Below the pieces are notes generated by a model. That model did no database searches. It had not been told where the DNA came from and was given only the letters and a program-made list of their open reading frames with translations. A stretch of 64,000 nucleotides of DNA, taken from Poronia punctata (taxonomy: Eukaryota > Ascomycota > Sordariomycetes > Xylariales > Xylariaceae). Position 1 is the stretch's first letter. Each line of letters opens with the position of its first letter. Positions 50,401-63,500 of the stretch are shown here, in pieces. Location of the stretch: the NCBI GenBank assembly GCA_022579005.1, contig MU401592.1, positions 1 through 64,000 on the forward strand, read 5' to 3'. The position numbers and the translations under genes are program-made.

Positions 50401-51117
50401 TACCTTGATCCTTGTCTAAATGTGGTTTTTTTTCTTTCTTTTCTTTCTAGAATTCCGCACGTGTTTTCTAATCGAGACTAAAATAAAAACACCGACTTAA
50501 CAGACAGGGTAGGTTTAGTCCATTGACAGTCAAGGGAGATGATGTTTTTCCCCTGTCCCTCTTGAAGGTTAAAGCTAACTCGAATTTTTTATTATTAAAT
50601 GGTTTAAACGTTCCTTGGTTAGACTAGGAAACAAGATGAAACGACGCCAATGTCTGCGACGGAAATTATACATCTATCAAAACAGCGCCAGACCGGGGCA
50701 GGGGACTGGTCTAGGTAATGTACGTAGGAAGCAGGTTTGGGACGGCATTCTTCCATACGGGTACTTTGTTCATAATGATGCAAAAGTGTCAAGAGGAAGG
50801 AGGTAATTATAAGTACATGTATCGTGGGATTCAATGCGACAAGGTACGGGTAGACAGACTTATACCGTAACGGGCCTTAGTATGCTTGGTGACAGCAAAG
50901 GTTTAACCTACATGAGGTTAGACATTTGGCTTACATTTATTATTGTACTGTGTAGGTACCTAATACCTACTTTATATCCATTCCCCTCCCCTCCCTCCCC
51001 ACGAGGTCATGCAGATCTAGGCTAGGTTTAAGCGATTTGCCGTGGTCTCTACTTCGGAGAACTCGTCAGGACTAGCCGACGGGCTGATCCGGTCTCCTCC
51101 CTCACACGTGGTATTTT

Positions 51118-51195
51118 TGAAGGAAGGAAGGAAGCAAGAACCACCATTGCGCCGGCGCGGTTTTTTTTCTCTCCTTCCTTCCTTCCTTCCTTCCT
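51118..51195. repeat. GAAG and CTTC arrays in inverted orientation
   Basis: A GAAG array near 51118-51134 faces a TTCC array near 51172-51195, about 37 bases apart. The two could pair as a hairpin. Confidence 0.7.
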
Positions 51196-51721
51196 TTTTT
51201 CCCTTCTTTTAATCTTCTTTTGCTGCATTTTCTAGGACTGGGCCTGGACTGGACTGGACTGGATGGACTAATTACCTAGATATTAATGCTTGTAAACTAA
51301 ACCTACTTACTTACTTGCTTGCTTGCTGCAGGATTACGGTTAGCTTAACCTAGATAGATAGATAGATACCTGTTTGACACTTGCTGCTAGAAGAACAAAG
51401 TCCAAAAGACCGTTGATACGTGATTCGGTTGTGACTGTACCTATCTCTATCAATCTATCTACAAGGTGGCGACAGTTTTAGTCTTTCAACATTACATCCA
51501 TCGTAAAACGACTGACCTCCACGTCTACTTACCGACCTACCTACTTACCTACCTACCCCAGACCAAATAGCCGACCGTAAGAAGCTTTCCACCTTGGCCT
51601 AGACTAGACCACGTATCTAAAACTGTTAACCGACATATGTCAAAAACCAAATACCGACGTATTATTACGGGCCGTTCCCTACTTCTGTTTTTTTTTTACC
51701 GAACAAAGAGAGCGACCCTTT

Positions 51722-51740
51722 GCGCGCGCGCGCGCGCGCG
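51722..51740. repeat. (GC)n tract
   Basis: Nineteen bases of strictly alternating G and C, a sequence type able to adopt the Z form. Confidence 0.9.
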
Positions 51741-54700
51741 GGTTCCGGTTCCGTTAAAACAAAGACGTAATCGGAAGTATTAAACGAGCCCAATTTTTTT
51801 TTAATCCTGCTAGGTACATAGATACTTTACCTTTGGGGAGGAAGGGTGGGGGGGGGGGGGGGAAGCAAATGAAATGAAATGCCAAGGTTTATATAGGAAG
51901 ATGTGATATATTATGTACGTACTTGCTTGTGTGGCGCTTGCCGTGGTGATGCATAAGTTTAATGTAGCCAAGAGATGGGTAGTAGGTAGTAGTAGTAGGT
52001 AGTAGTACTTGATTGATTGATGACTACTTCTACTTTGTGTATTGACAAGTACCTACCTATCTATATTTACATGCTTGTTTAGTCAGAGTCAGGTACCTAT
52101 TTACATCACCTACCTAATGTGTATAATACCGAGTTTTAATACATACGTCAATATCCTCCTGACCTTATACTCCCGAGTACGTTGCCTATATAATGCATGT
52201 CCAAGGGGAAGCAAAGGTTAGGTAGGTATATTAAGAAACTGCAAAGGGTAATAAAATGACAATGGCAATGAAGAAGAAGATGATGACGAAGAAGGGTAAA
52301 AAAAGACGTTGGACTAGGGTACCAGTTTGTTCCAACTTCCTTTTCCTACCTAGGTTCAACATATGTCAAACGTCAGAGAAAAGAAGCTTGCGCCGGTCGG
52401 TAGGTTACAGGTAGGTAGGTAGGTAGATGTCATCGTCATTCGGCCTTACTAAATGAACCAACCATCTGTCTCGTGTTTGTTAATACCTAGTAGGTATATA
52501 CGTATGGGACAGGAAGTCAATCCCTGCCATCGTCTATTATGATGGCGCATGAATCAGGTGCTGGTTACCGCGGTATAGGTACCGTAGATACGGGCTGTCT
52601 ACACCTGTACCTACCTGGGGGTTATTGACTCTACTCGTAAGGCTCTTTTGTTATTGCAAAAGGTTGGGATTGTTACTTACGCAGTGAATGATCTTACCCC
52701 TGCAAGAAATCGTTGGACTAACAAGGAGAGAGTTGAGTTGAGAGATGCGTTGCAGTTGCAGATATGCCTTAGTAAGATAGACACCGCAAAAAATCCGTCT
52801 TCCGGCGTATTCAAGTTTGGATTCAGGATTCAGAATCAGAGGACAAAATAGTATGCTACCTATCAGATAGGTAGTAAAAGGGTAGGGGAAGGTATCTACC
52901 GACAGACCTATCGAAGTGGGCTGGTTGGTGTGTATCTCACCTTGCCCTCACCGAGATGACAGCTCTTCAAAAAGAGTTAAGAGAATGGGAAAAATACCCA
53001 ACAAGGGAGAAAAACACGCATCATCCCACCTCATAGACGCTACAGGGTATGTTCTGATAATACCTTATTCTCGGTCCTGCTTGCAAGGGTTGTTCGGTAC
53101 CTAGATAAGTTTGGACTAGCAAGGGCGAAAAGCCTACGCTAAAAAGCTAGGTTAGTCACTTGTGTAAAATATATAATTACACACTGTATACTACAAAAAG
53201 AAGGACATGTCTAAAGGTAACAAGGAAGAAATCGTGGTTGCTTGTTTGGCTATGACTTACTTGTATCTAAATATTTTGAGGTCAACTACGTGTACAAGTG
53301 CATGTGTAAGGTTCATGATGTATAAGGTAATTAAAGTATGTATGTATATTTATACTCACCTAACCCAATTCAACAGAGCCTATCTACTGCGTAAGCTTCA
53401 CCGGACCTTGATAGGCATTACCGTCTTCCTTTGCAATATATTGCCCTGGAATATATTTGTTCATTGAGAAGATAACAGACGTGTATTGCCAATAGAAGTA
53501 TAAGTGGTGTTGAGAAGAATACCAGCACGGAGAGATCATTCTCTTTTGCATGGTGATAACGATTTCTTTTTTCTCTTGGGAATTAAGCATTGCATGACTG
53601 TTTACGTCCATGACTGTCTATCCCCGGCAGGCAGGCATCGGGAAGATGTCAAACGTGCCTTATGTAATGCCTAAGATTGACCATCAGATGTCAGCATAGG
53701 TAGGTAGGTACTCGTAGGTGCGAAGATTTGACCCCGTCCTCATTACCTATACAACACGAGACGTAAACTAGATCAGAAGTAGAAGCCGGTGAATTATTTC
53801 TCACCTACCCAGATATAACTGACTGACAGCGCAGATCTCACAACAATGTATCCCCTTTTGTCTGGGGAATAAGGATGGTGGTGGTGGTGGTGGTGGTGGT
53901 GGTGGTGACGTGGGGTAATAATTGCCTACTTACAAAGCGGGATTACCCCGTCCTATGCATTAACTACCTACTATTTCTGTACTTCTCTACCGAGAAGACG
54001 ATGCCGCCGAGTCTACTACTTCTTCCTGGTAGCATATCATGCAGTCAGTCAGTCAGTCAGGTACTTTTTAAGTTTCTCTGTGTAGATGCATCATGTATAT
54101 ATGGATATGTATGTAGGTAGACAGGCAGTTTCCGTGACGGGAAGCTCCGGGACGTCCGCTTGAGGCATATATTGAATGAATCTCTTCTTTATAAGTCGTC
54201 GGTATACGTATGCGCGTCAGATTACACAAGCAGTGCTCTTTGATAACCCCTCCCTAAATAGGATTTGTATTTCTGTAAACTGCCTCTACATGTCAGGATA
54301 GACAGATGTAAAGAACCAAAATATACACTCGTAGATAGATAGAATCAAACATCTAGATACCCAGATAATCAACTTGCTTAGGTACCTGCCTCCTCTATTC
54401 GCAAACTCATATATCTATCTATCTTGCATATCTAGAGTCTACCTACCTGCTCAAGAGTGGCGTAGCAACATTTACCTAGATACGCCGCAATCGAGATTAT
54501 GCAGGCCTAACTAAACTACCTTAGTCTACCCGGGGCGGGCAAAGAAAGCCGGGAGGATTCTTCCTACATGCGTTTGCCAAAGTCGTCTATTCCACCTAGC
54601 CTTTGCATTTGCTGCTAATCAAACGTAAGGTATGCACAATCAGATGCCAACCGGTGACTTTTGAAAGTGACGAATTTCAAATGCAAAAAAAAAAAAACCC

Positions 54701-56829
54701 GAAGATCAGATTTCGTGACTGCTGATCAAATCGCAACAGGCATTTTCTTTTGTCTGTAACCCAGATAGGTACATCTATCTATCTATCCCCAGCTGTCTGT
54801 CTCCTCAAGTACAGGCATGTAACCTAGGTCTCTATCTGTATGTCTTGCCCTACGTCATTTCTTTATATCCTTAATATTGAAATGCGTCACAGTAGGTTAA
54901 GGTTAGGTACCTATATCCAATTACATACACACGTATGTACAAGTAAAATAATCAGCGGCTGCGTCAAATATTTATTACAGTAGGACTTATGATTTATGTT
55001 CCTGCAGTTGCAATCCTTGTACATATATGCTTTCAGCTGGATTTCCCGGCCCGTAGGAGGCTTGCTTACAAGCTCCCGAGGCCTTTTGTTAAAGAAGTAT
55101 GTATGTACGCACGCTGCACAGAATATTCTATAACGGTTCTGTCACCCATAACCAGATCCTAGGGAACACTAAGAGAAGAAGAAAGGAAGAAAAAAAAAAA
55201 GTCTCCTTAGAGACCAGCTAGCGTCAAGGTTACCGTCCACTGATGACGCTATTGGTAAACAATTGCCGGGACCGGGCAGGATCGTAGTAAGGATGAACAC
55301 TCGTACTCGTAGATACGTAGATAGTCTAGGTATCAATAATTATTAAGAGCTTTTAACATCGGAGATTTTGATCAACCTCATGCACATCTAGACTTCTGTA
55401 GAAAGAGGTTAGGTTAGATACTTAATTATAGCTACCTGTCACCCTGTATAAAGTAATAAGTACTGATCTGTAAAGAAGTAGATACTTACCTATTACACAG
55501 TATATACAGCGTACCATAATAGATTTAGTAGGTCACAAAGCGCGCCAAGCCTGGGCGCTGTAGCTAGCAAGCGCTAGTATTATGTAAGCCCTGCCGGCCA
55601 GGGATAGAATTCAAATCAAAGTTACACCTACCTATTCCTTGCCAAGGAAGGGCTGATGACGCCAGCGGGGCGTTAAAGGATTCTCTTTTTTTGATTACAG
55701 CCTTCCTATCCGTCGATTCTGTTCCCGGGAAGCCGTCTGGGTTTTAGTAGACATTGAAAGTACCGATGCCGGGCAGCTGAGCCGGAGCACGTGGCCTTTT
55801 TATCGTCCGCATCTAACCAGGGCTTTTTTTTTCTTTTCCTAGATCATGCGGCACATCTTCCCAACCGAAGTCGCTGATCTTTTTTTTTTTACCATGTCAA
55901 ATGCTCGACAAAACCAGTTTAACCTGCACGTGGGGTACTAGATACTAGGTTAGATAAGTAGGTAGTGACCACTTCGCTGTGAAGATGTGTAAGATAAAAA
56001 TGCGGCTATTGTATAAGGGCTGACTGTGTATTCTCCCGTACGGGTTGCGAGGGATATATCATATACCTACCTTATCTAATCTCACATATGTGTGTAAAGA
56101 ATCGGCAACCCCTTCAGCAAAAGTGCTTATCTAGAAGCTGACAACGGGAGCATTTTGCCTTGTAACCGGGACTGCATGGTTGCCGTTCCGCACCGGCATT
56201 ACACCGATTGCGTTCCCTTCGGAATCCGGTAAGATGCCTGCCATGCGCTTGTGAGGATTGGGATTGGCCCGCCGCGCTACGGCAGACCACGATACACTAG
56301 GTTAGCTGCTGAATACTTAACCCCCCGGGAACCTATGAACATCACTAATGTGCTTCTGTACCGAACACTAGAGTTGTTCTGTAGGATGACAACCCCTACA
56401 AGACGCAAGTTCTAAGGATCTATCTGGCCTCAGCTAAAGTGTGTCAGTCTGATACCTACTAACCTAGCTGGCTGTATGTGTAGTCTTGGGAACAGTTGTT
56501 GTTATTGGTTGAATAATGGTTCTTGAATGGTTGGTAGGCCGGTGGGCAATTACAGTCTTTAGACCAAGGTAGATAGGACTTTGCGAGCTTTAGTTTTACA
56601 TGTCAGGTATGTGAGGATATTGCAAGTGTAAATAAATTGTATGCACGTATTTTGTTGTTTCCTTCTGTGCGTTTATAAGTAAATGTTCCATTTATCCGCA
56701 GCGGCAAGCACATACGAGTAACTTTGGTAAGAAATGGGATGACCTAATCATGGTTTCACCGAATCCCACAAGTCGGGAATTTTAGCAGCTAGTCTCGGTC
56801 AAAGGCTATGACGAAAACTGATGATGCCA

Positions 56830-56837
56830 CTTGAGAG
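56830..56837 (+). mobile_element. Target site duplication, left copy
   Basis: CTTGAGAG directly precedes the TAGGG end of the 690-bp element and is repeated exactly after its other end (57528-57535). Confidence 0.85.
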
Positions 56838-57527
56838 TAGGGTTGAATTTTGTATGATACAGATACTGTATCATACAGAATGATTCCTGTATGATATTGT
56901 ACCTTTGAAAGATACATGTACCGTCGGAATAACTAGTTCTTCCGTGTCTACTTTTACGCTGATCTGCACCTAAATAAGTAGGTATGACGACAGCTAAGAA
57001 GTTTAACTTCTGGACCTACGTTGGCCTACAATTTTCCCTACCTTTGCTACCTCTGCTACCTTTGCTACCTCTGCTACTGCTACTACCGCTTTGGCTAGCC
57101 TTTTTGCTAGCCCTGGCTAAAGCCCTTTTGCTAGCTATAGCAGAAGCCCTTTTGCTAGCCATGGCAGAAGCCCTTTGCTGCAGAAGCCCTTTGCTAGCAG
57201 AAGCCTTTTTGTAGGTAGGAGAGGTACTGAACTAGGTAGTGGGTCAGGTGCTGGGACTAGCAGGGGGTGCCCTTTGCAGCGTATTTTTTGGTATGTATAA
57301 AAAATTAAGCTATAACGCTGAAAACGTAGTAAAAACACTAGAAAAAGTGACGATAGGGTAAATTAGAGAGTAGGAAATAAGGTAAAAGTGTTATTTTTAC
57401 AATAGAAGTGGTAGTTAGGGCAAAAGGTGCTGGAAAGAAATGTATTATACGTACTATACACTTTTTTGTATGTGCAAATGTATTATACAAGTATGTTCCT
57501 GAAGGATACTGTACTAATTCAACCCTA
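56838..57527. mobile_element. hAT-like non-autonomous element (MITE), 690 bp
   Basis: The element starts TAGGGTTGAATT (56838-56849) and ends with the exact reverse complement AATTCAACCCTA (57516-57527). Both ends are flanked by the same 8 bases, CTTGAGAG. Short inverted ends beginning (T/C)AGGG plus an 8-bp target duplication are the hallmark of the hAT superfamily. No transposase is encoded: the open frames inside are short and low-complexity, so it would need an enzyme supplied in trans. Near the left end lies a palindrome (arms TGTATGATACAG and CTGTATCATACA at about 56850-56876) and a further related TGTATGATA copy near 56889; related GTATTATAC words occur near the right end, as expected of subterminal transposase-binding repeats. 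The perfect ends suggest a fairly recent insertion. Only the superfamily assignment is inferred. Confidence 0.82.
57030..57215. repeat. Minisatellite inside the hAT-like element
   Basis: The first part repeats CTTTGCTACCTCTGCTAC. The second repeats GCAGAAGCCCTTTTGCTAGC with small changes. It translates into a spurious Leu/Ala-rich frame. Confidence 0.8.
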
Positions 57528-57535
57528 CTTGAGAG
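57528..57535 (+). mobile_element. Target site duplication, right copy
   Basis: CTTGAGAG directly follows the CCCTA end of the element and is identical to the left copy at 56830-56837. Confidence 0.85.
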
Positions 57536-60500
57536 TTTAGCACGCGGCTGTTGTGCAAGTCCAGCGCCGTTTTCGTATGATGCAGCGAAAATCATGATGC
57601 TGGTAATCTCCGAGCGGACAAAAAAACTAGAGATTATGTCGTATTGCTCTCATCATCCTAGTTTGCTGACAACAGGCACGGAGACGGGAGTCGGGGATAG
57701 GACGTCCGGCCGACCCATCCCAGTGAATGAGACGGGTTAACAAGACGATACGAACCGCGGTTAACCTTAAGTCCATGTGATGAGTATTAATAATACCGTC
57801 AAGAGGACATCCCTTGGCCGACCTGGCTTGGCGCCTGTCCAGCAGGATTCTGAAGCTTCTCGGTGTGAGATATGAGCGGGTTACCGCGAAGTAATTGATG
57901 GTTCCTGCCAAAACAGGCCTTTGGCCAGTCTGGATAGGCTGATAGGTCGATAGGTCGTTAAAACCGACCGCATGAACAAGCCACAAATCCTCAATTGGGT
58001 TGTAAGCGAATGGGTACTTCCTAGTTGAGATATTGCCATTGCAAAGAGGAAAGAAGAGCATTAGTAATATCTTCACTGGTGGATGCGGCCTTCGCACCGC
58101 ATTTGGGAGGCTACGCAGAGGTATTGCGTGCATCGACACTCAGTCTTGACAACATGTCAAAATGAAGACGGTTAAGTTGAGGCCAACTTGCAGTAGATAC
58201 GCCCAAAATGGAATTAGAGAGGGGGGCGGGTGCGACCGCAGACGGCTAATAAGTCACTGCCTTGCAAGTTCTAATCGGGTCAGTGGCGGGAAGTAGCATA
58301 TCCCTTCTGGCTCCCTGACACCTAGATAGAACCTATATTTTGTGCTTGGCTGTTAACTTCGTATCGTAGATAAGAAAGCACTATGAGGTCGAAAGGTCGG
58401 GTCACATCGGCTTTCTGGCAAGTGAGTAGATTATGCTGCGACGACGTTGTTGTACGAATTCACTTAGAGTGAACCTTGTGTCTAACATCGTCGAGTGCCG
58501 GAAGTTTTCAATTACAGACCTATCCAGACCATACGGTCTTCCACACCTGTGGAAACGACACCGTGAGCCATAGATCGAACCGGGAAGGAACGGCGCGGGG
58601 GAGTCTGTGCAATGCAGAAAAGCGGCATAGATCAGAGCAGCCCACCAATGAAAGGTGATCGGTTGCTTTGACGGGATCTGGGAGATGCGGGGTTGGGGTT
58701 CATAACGAAAAATGGAGGGTCGCTATAAAGGTAGGTACCTCTTCATAGTAGGTATCTTACTCGTAGGCGACCGTCAATGACTCTAACCTATGTAATTAGT
58801 ACCCAAGGTAGGTATGTTAGGTAATTCGCATGAACCGAAATACAAGGAATGAACGGCAGCCCGGTAACAAGCCTGGGTTGTCATGTGGCAGCGGTCGTTA
58901 TTGTTTTCTTGTGGTCAATAAACCCAAGTACTTTATGTTAGGTTAAGGTTAGGTGGTTCCTATCTGTAACCATTGGTGATGCAGGCCGCTGCAAGCTATT
59001 ACAATTTGCTAGGTTATAGGTTGACGAATATCGAACCAGCCCTATGGCTTACGAGTACTCGTAGAAGAAGAAGATGCAGGGGTGGCCTTGTAACTTGTTC
59101 GATTCGGCCAAGGTCCCCCTAACGCATGTATCTGTCGTGCCTGCCGTGCCTGTCTCTTGGCTGACTTCTTCCTACCTGTCCTGGTCAGTACGTGTATGCA
59201 TGCGACGCCTGCTGAATTGATATGTACCGTGACAGTCCGCTATATGACAAACCACAAGAATATAACTTTTGGCAGCCACAAAATACCATCTGTAAGTTGC
59301 TCGCATTGTATAACTTTGTTGCCGGCCAGCGGACACGACTGACAGGGAATGACATGCCGTAGAACCATGAAATGCTGCAAACCCCACCAACATTACCTGG
59401 GAGGAAATAGAAAGGAGAACCGAAAGCCAATGTCGCTGTTGACAGGGATTTCTTACGGGCCGTGAAATTTGTCGAGTAACGTCATACTCGGCCATCACTT
59501 TCTCCAGCCCTTTCCGGCTTACACGTATACGAGTTGGTGCTGTGATGTTGGTATTTTGGCAACAGTAATCCATCCCTCTTGGTCGATTAATTAATTTATT
59601 GCGTCAGAAAGGTGCTGTAGGTCAAGGTGGGCCATGCACCTCACCTTGGTCCATTACCCAATTGACGATTGGACAGCAATCGATGTGCCAGGACAATGTC
59701 AAAGGGCCCGCGAGGGAGGCGTTCCAGGTTTACCTCCTGCATGGGACATACCCTAAACAGTCAGCCCCGGCTTTTGTTGGGGGAACACTATAAACGGCAG
59801 ACCATATCTGTTTTATATCCAGTGCACATTTGGCAAACCAGGCGTCACGCCGAAGATGCTTACGGAGGATAAGTAGGCACTACCTAACCAAGGTGGACGG
59901 CCTGCAATGGTCAGACGCAAGTGTCCTGATGCACCGGCAAAAACATATCGGTCTACCGCGCATAGTGACCACACGCTTATGATAAGCTCCATGGACGGAT
60001 CTTTATCTTTATTCCCTGGGTTGCTGGAGACCAAGCTTCACTGCGTCAGGGTAAATCCTAGGATTCGCCTATTGTTTCTTCATCAGATAGCCTTGCTCGT
60101 TTGCGGGAGATGATCATTGGTTCCCCAACCTAGTCGAATATACCCTTCTCCCCCACACTTGAAGGTCCCTGCAAGCTCTCCAGACTGATCTGACATGGAG
60201 GAGGCTGGGTTGAGAAAGTCCGGAGAGCCGTTATTAACGCATTGGATAGGGATATCATATCTACTAAAAGTCTTGCCAGATTGACAGCCTGCATGTTCCA
60301 TTAGTGTATGATGCTTTGCAGCAAACTATGACATGTCTGACGGACCGCGCCATCACTTGCATCCGCACTTCTAGAGTCCGGCTCCCGTCAGGGGACCGGC
60401 CGCTGCGCTATTTTGGCATGACCTACCCCTCCTCGGAGGTAAGAGGCGCTCTTCTGCCCTAACAATTTAGTGGGCTAGGGGTCGCGACCGTGGCTGTGGC

Positions 60501-63500
60501 TGTGGCTGTCAGTTATAACAGGTAGGTAGCACGACATAAGGTATGGCTGTCAAACCGGATTTCCAAGTTCCATACACCTACCCATTCCCTGCCTTATGCG
60601 TCTTAGACAGCTATGCAGGACCATAGAAGTGTCCGGGGAAGCTGGCTTCGATCAGTATCCGCTTGTGATTGTGGTGCAACGTTGTCTGGGTCTGAACTGA
60701 CTCTGTCATGGTGCAGCACAAGCATGTAGATAAGGCCAAACAGAAGATTACTGTGGCAGAGCATGCCATGTACAGGTGAAAGGGACAGGGTAATTATCTC
60801 GCACTTTCGGATTCTCTACATACAGCTCAGGTACTTGTCCGTCACGCCTGTCTATTACAGTTGCACTCCTCCCAATGTTGGGTTCGAAATTTTGGACAGT
60901 TCCTCCTCTCGGACATCATAGTGTCAAGAGCCTCACCTACCTAGCTTGCCGGGTGGAAGCCATCTTCGGACTGCAATGCAATACTCTGGGCTTGCAATTT
61001 TATACACAACCCGCGTTGAGAGACATGGAGCTGCGTCACCATAGTACTGGCACTGGCGTCGCGGATGCTCGCCAATTAAGACAATGCCGCAAATACGAAG
61101 CAGGGCACGATGTCGCGCAGACAGTTTCTAATGCCACGTTGAATAGATCTTTTAACCCTCAGTCAATTCACATACTGCATGAACCCAACAATTTCAACAT
61201 ATGGTAACGAACCTGACAGGGTAGAACTTGGTCATGGTAAACGAGTATCTACTGTAGAATGCTTGGGCGCCGTACCATTACTCTCAGCAGGGACGCTTAT
61301 CTACATAGGTTAATAGATAAGACGCCTACGGTAGACGCACATCTAGCAGCCAGCGTACCGATTTTAGACAGCGACGTCGGCGCTTGCGATGTAAGTACCT
61401 ACCTCCACTTACAAGTACTCCCCATATAGCCTCTCACCTAGAGCATCCGACCAAGGTACTTGACTTCGGGCGGGACACGTAGTAGGTACGGTACATCCTA
61501 ACCTAATAACCTAGCACATCACATCATTTAGCTACACGTACATGTTACTTGGTACTATAGGTAGACGTCCAGGCAGCCAGGGTTTCGAGTACAAGGCAAG
61601 AGGGGTTGATATGCCCTCTTGATATACCTACCTAGTTGAAAAGTACGCGGAGATAGAGACCGATAGGTGTAATGACAGGCATCTGAGTTACATACGAGTC
61701 GGTACGTGTACAGGGATTAGGTAGTCTCACAGGATAGGTATGAGCTTATGTACAAAAGGTACCTAATGCATGCATGTATAGTAAATAAGGACGTTCCGCT
61801 GCCGTTACATTCTGTGCCGCCGTTACATCGATGCGAGACGTTCGCAGCGGAGCTTTCGTCGTTTACGGAATAGGTCTACTATTTGGCGAAAGAAAATCTT
61901 GTTGATCAAGACTGATTGAACTCAAGCATCCCTACCTGCATTTACGTGTATTATGTATGATCGATATCATCAGTTTCTGGGATTGTTCTTGCCTCGCACT
62001 TGTCTGTCATTCCATGACCTGCTAGGAAGGGTTAGATAGAACCGCTTGCTCCGTGTCAGGGAATCGCCCATCGCTGCTCCCAAGATACAGGGCCAAAAAT
62101 CCATTACCTTGGTCCTACGAGTGCTAATAAAAGTATATTCTATTGAGCCCCTGGATCCCAGGGCCATAATGAGGTACAGAAATGTAGATAATTCCTATCA
62201 CTTTGGTAATTTCTAATTTCAACCGCTTGGTACGATCCTATCTTCTCCTGCAGGGAGCTCCATTGGTACTAGAGAGGTTAGCTGAGTCTTTAATCACCTC
62301 GACAAGGGACGGGGGGAGAAAAATCTATGCGTAGGGGTTGGTGAACTCGGTACCTTCTCGGGAAGGCTAGCTAGGGTCTACCTACCTAGAATCTAGAAAC
62401 AGTGACAGGTCGGGGCGAGTGAAGTAAAGTAACATGCAGGATAGCAGTGGAGTGCTAGGTTAGTCAAGATATTAGCTAACCTAACCTAGAGCGAACGACG
62501 CTACAGTTAATTTCCCTTGACTAGGCGTACATAGTTCCATAGTATACTTGTACTTCCACCTAACCTAGGAGAAGAAGGCTCGTCCCATGCAACATCTACA
62601 GTTTCGGTAGAGAACAACCGGGACTCTCTGCTACTTATAACCTCAGCAAGCACCTGGCATGAACAAAGGTCAGACACCTATCGTACACGAAAAAAGATCT
62701 CAGTAACCAACGTTACCTTTGATGTGTGTATCACCCGCTGCTTGGTAGTGGGGATTTCCAAGGATTCGGCAGGGGGTCTGAATCCGGGCGCCGTGAAACC
62801 AAGTTGACAACCGATGAAAGATTGCATTCGTGAAACAACCCACCCCGGTGAGGGGACGGGGATCGTTCTCGTCTATCTTGTGTCTTACCCATTGCTTATC
62901 AACCTTTACTCAAAAGGACGAGCTCGACCAATAGGAAGTAACAGAGCGAAAGAGCCCCCATGAAACCACTTACTGAGAGGTAAGTGGTCACTGGTCACAG
63001 GTAGTACCAAGACCAACATTCGTGCTACAAAAGCTCCGTTTGCTCATATACGTCTACGAGTAGATAGAGAATCGTAGAGTCTGCACGCTGAAGAGGAAAA
63101 TGTCCAAGGCACGTAAAACCCACGCAAATCTATTTGGACTTTGGAAGCTTGCTGGATTTAATCGGTCACTAGTAGAAGCCAGCGATGCTAGTCGCGATCG
63201 ACGCAATGGCCGGACGTCGAACCTATGCCCCAAGTGTGAATTGCATTGGTCATGAGGCCGGCAGTCAACGGTGCCGATATCACGAGGCCCTTGTACAAGC
63301 GAATAAATCATTGCTAGTATATCTGTCTATACGTGGCTTAGCTACCTATCACACATTGACGACCCCAAGACTTGACCATCCGGGCCAACAGGCGGTAAGC
63401 CGACAAGCCGTTAGATTCTGACCAAAGAACATGGTTAATGGGAGTCAAGTTCGGTTGCGATTGACGAATTGGCCTGTTATATCGCATACAGACACAGTTC

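Larger units (their letters stand above)
46809..56829. other. Gene-free stretch, about 10 kb, microsatellite-rich
   Basis: I see no domain, no long open frame and no consistent exon chain. The stretch is rich in TACC/GGTA words and simple repeats: (CT)n then (TG)n at 47330-47452, GAA repeats near 48200, GAAG and CTTC arrays at 51118-51195, (GC)n at 51722-51740, a G15 run at 51848-51862, (AGGT)n at 52409-52426, (GGT)n at 53876-53907 and (CAGT)n at 54041-54060. Small or fast-evolving genes cannot be excluded by eye. Confidence 0.5.

Noticed and set aside
54890..54915. Telomere-like GGTTAAGGTTAGG word (also near 58945)
   Set aside because: Only one or two irregular units and no TTAGGG tandem run; it fits the general TAGGTTAG-type background of this genome.
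57627..58139. 170-codon minus frame
   Set aside because: Considered as a small gene or pseudogene, but no family words, no splice context and no signal peptide.
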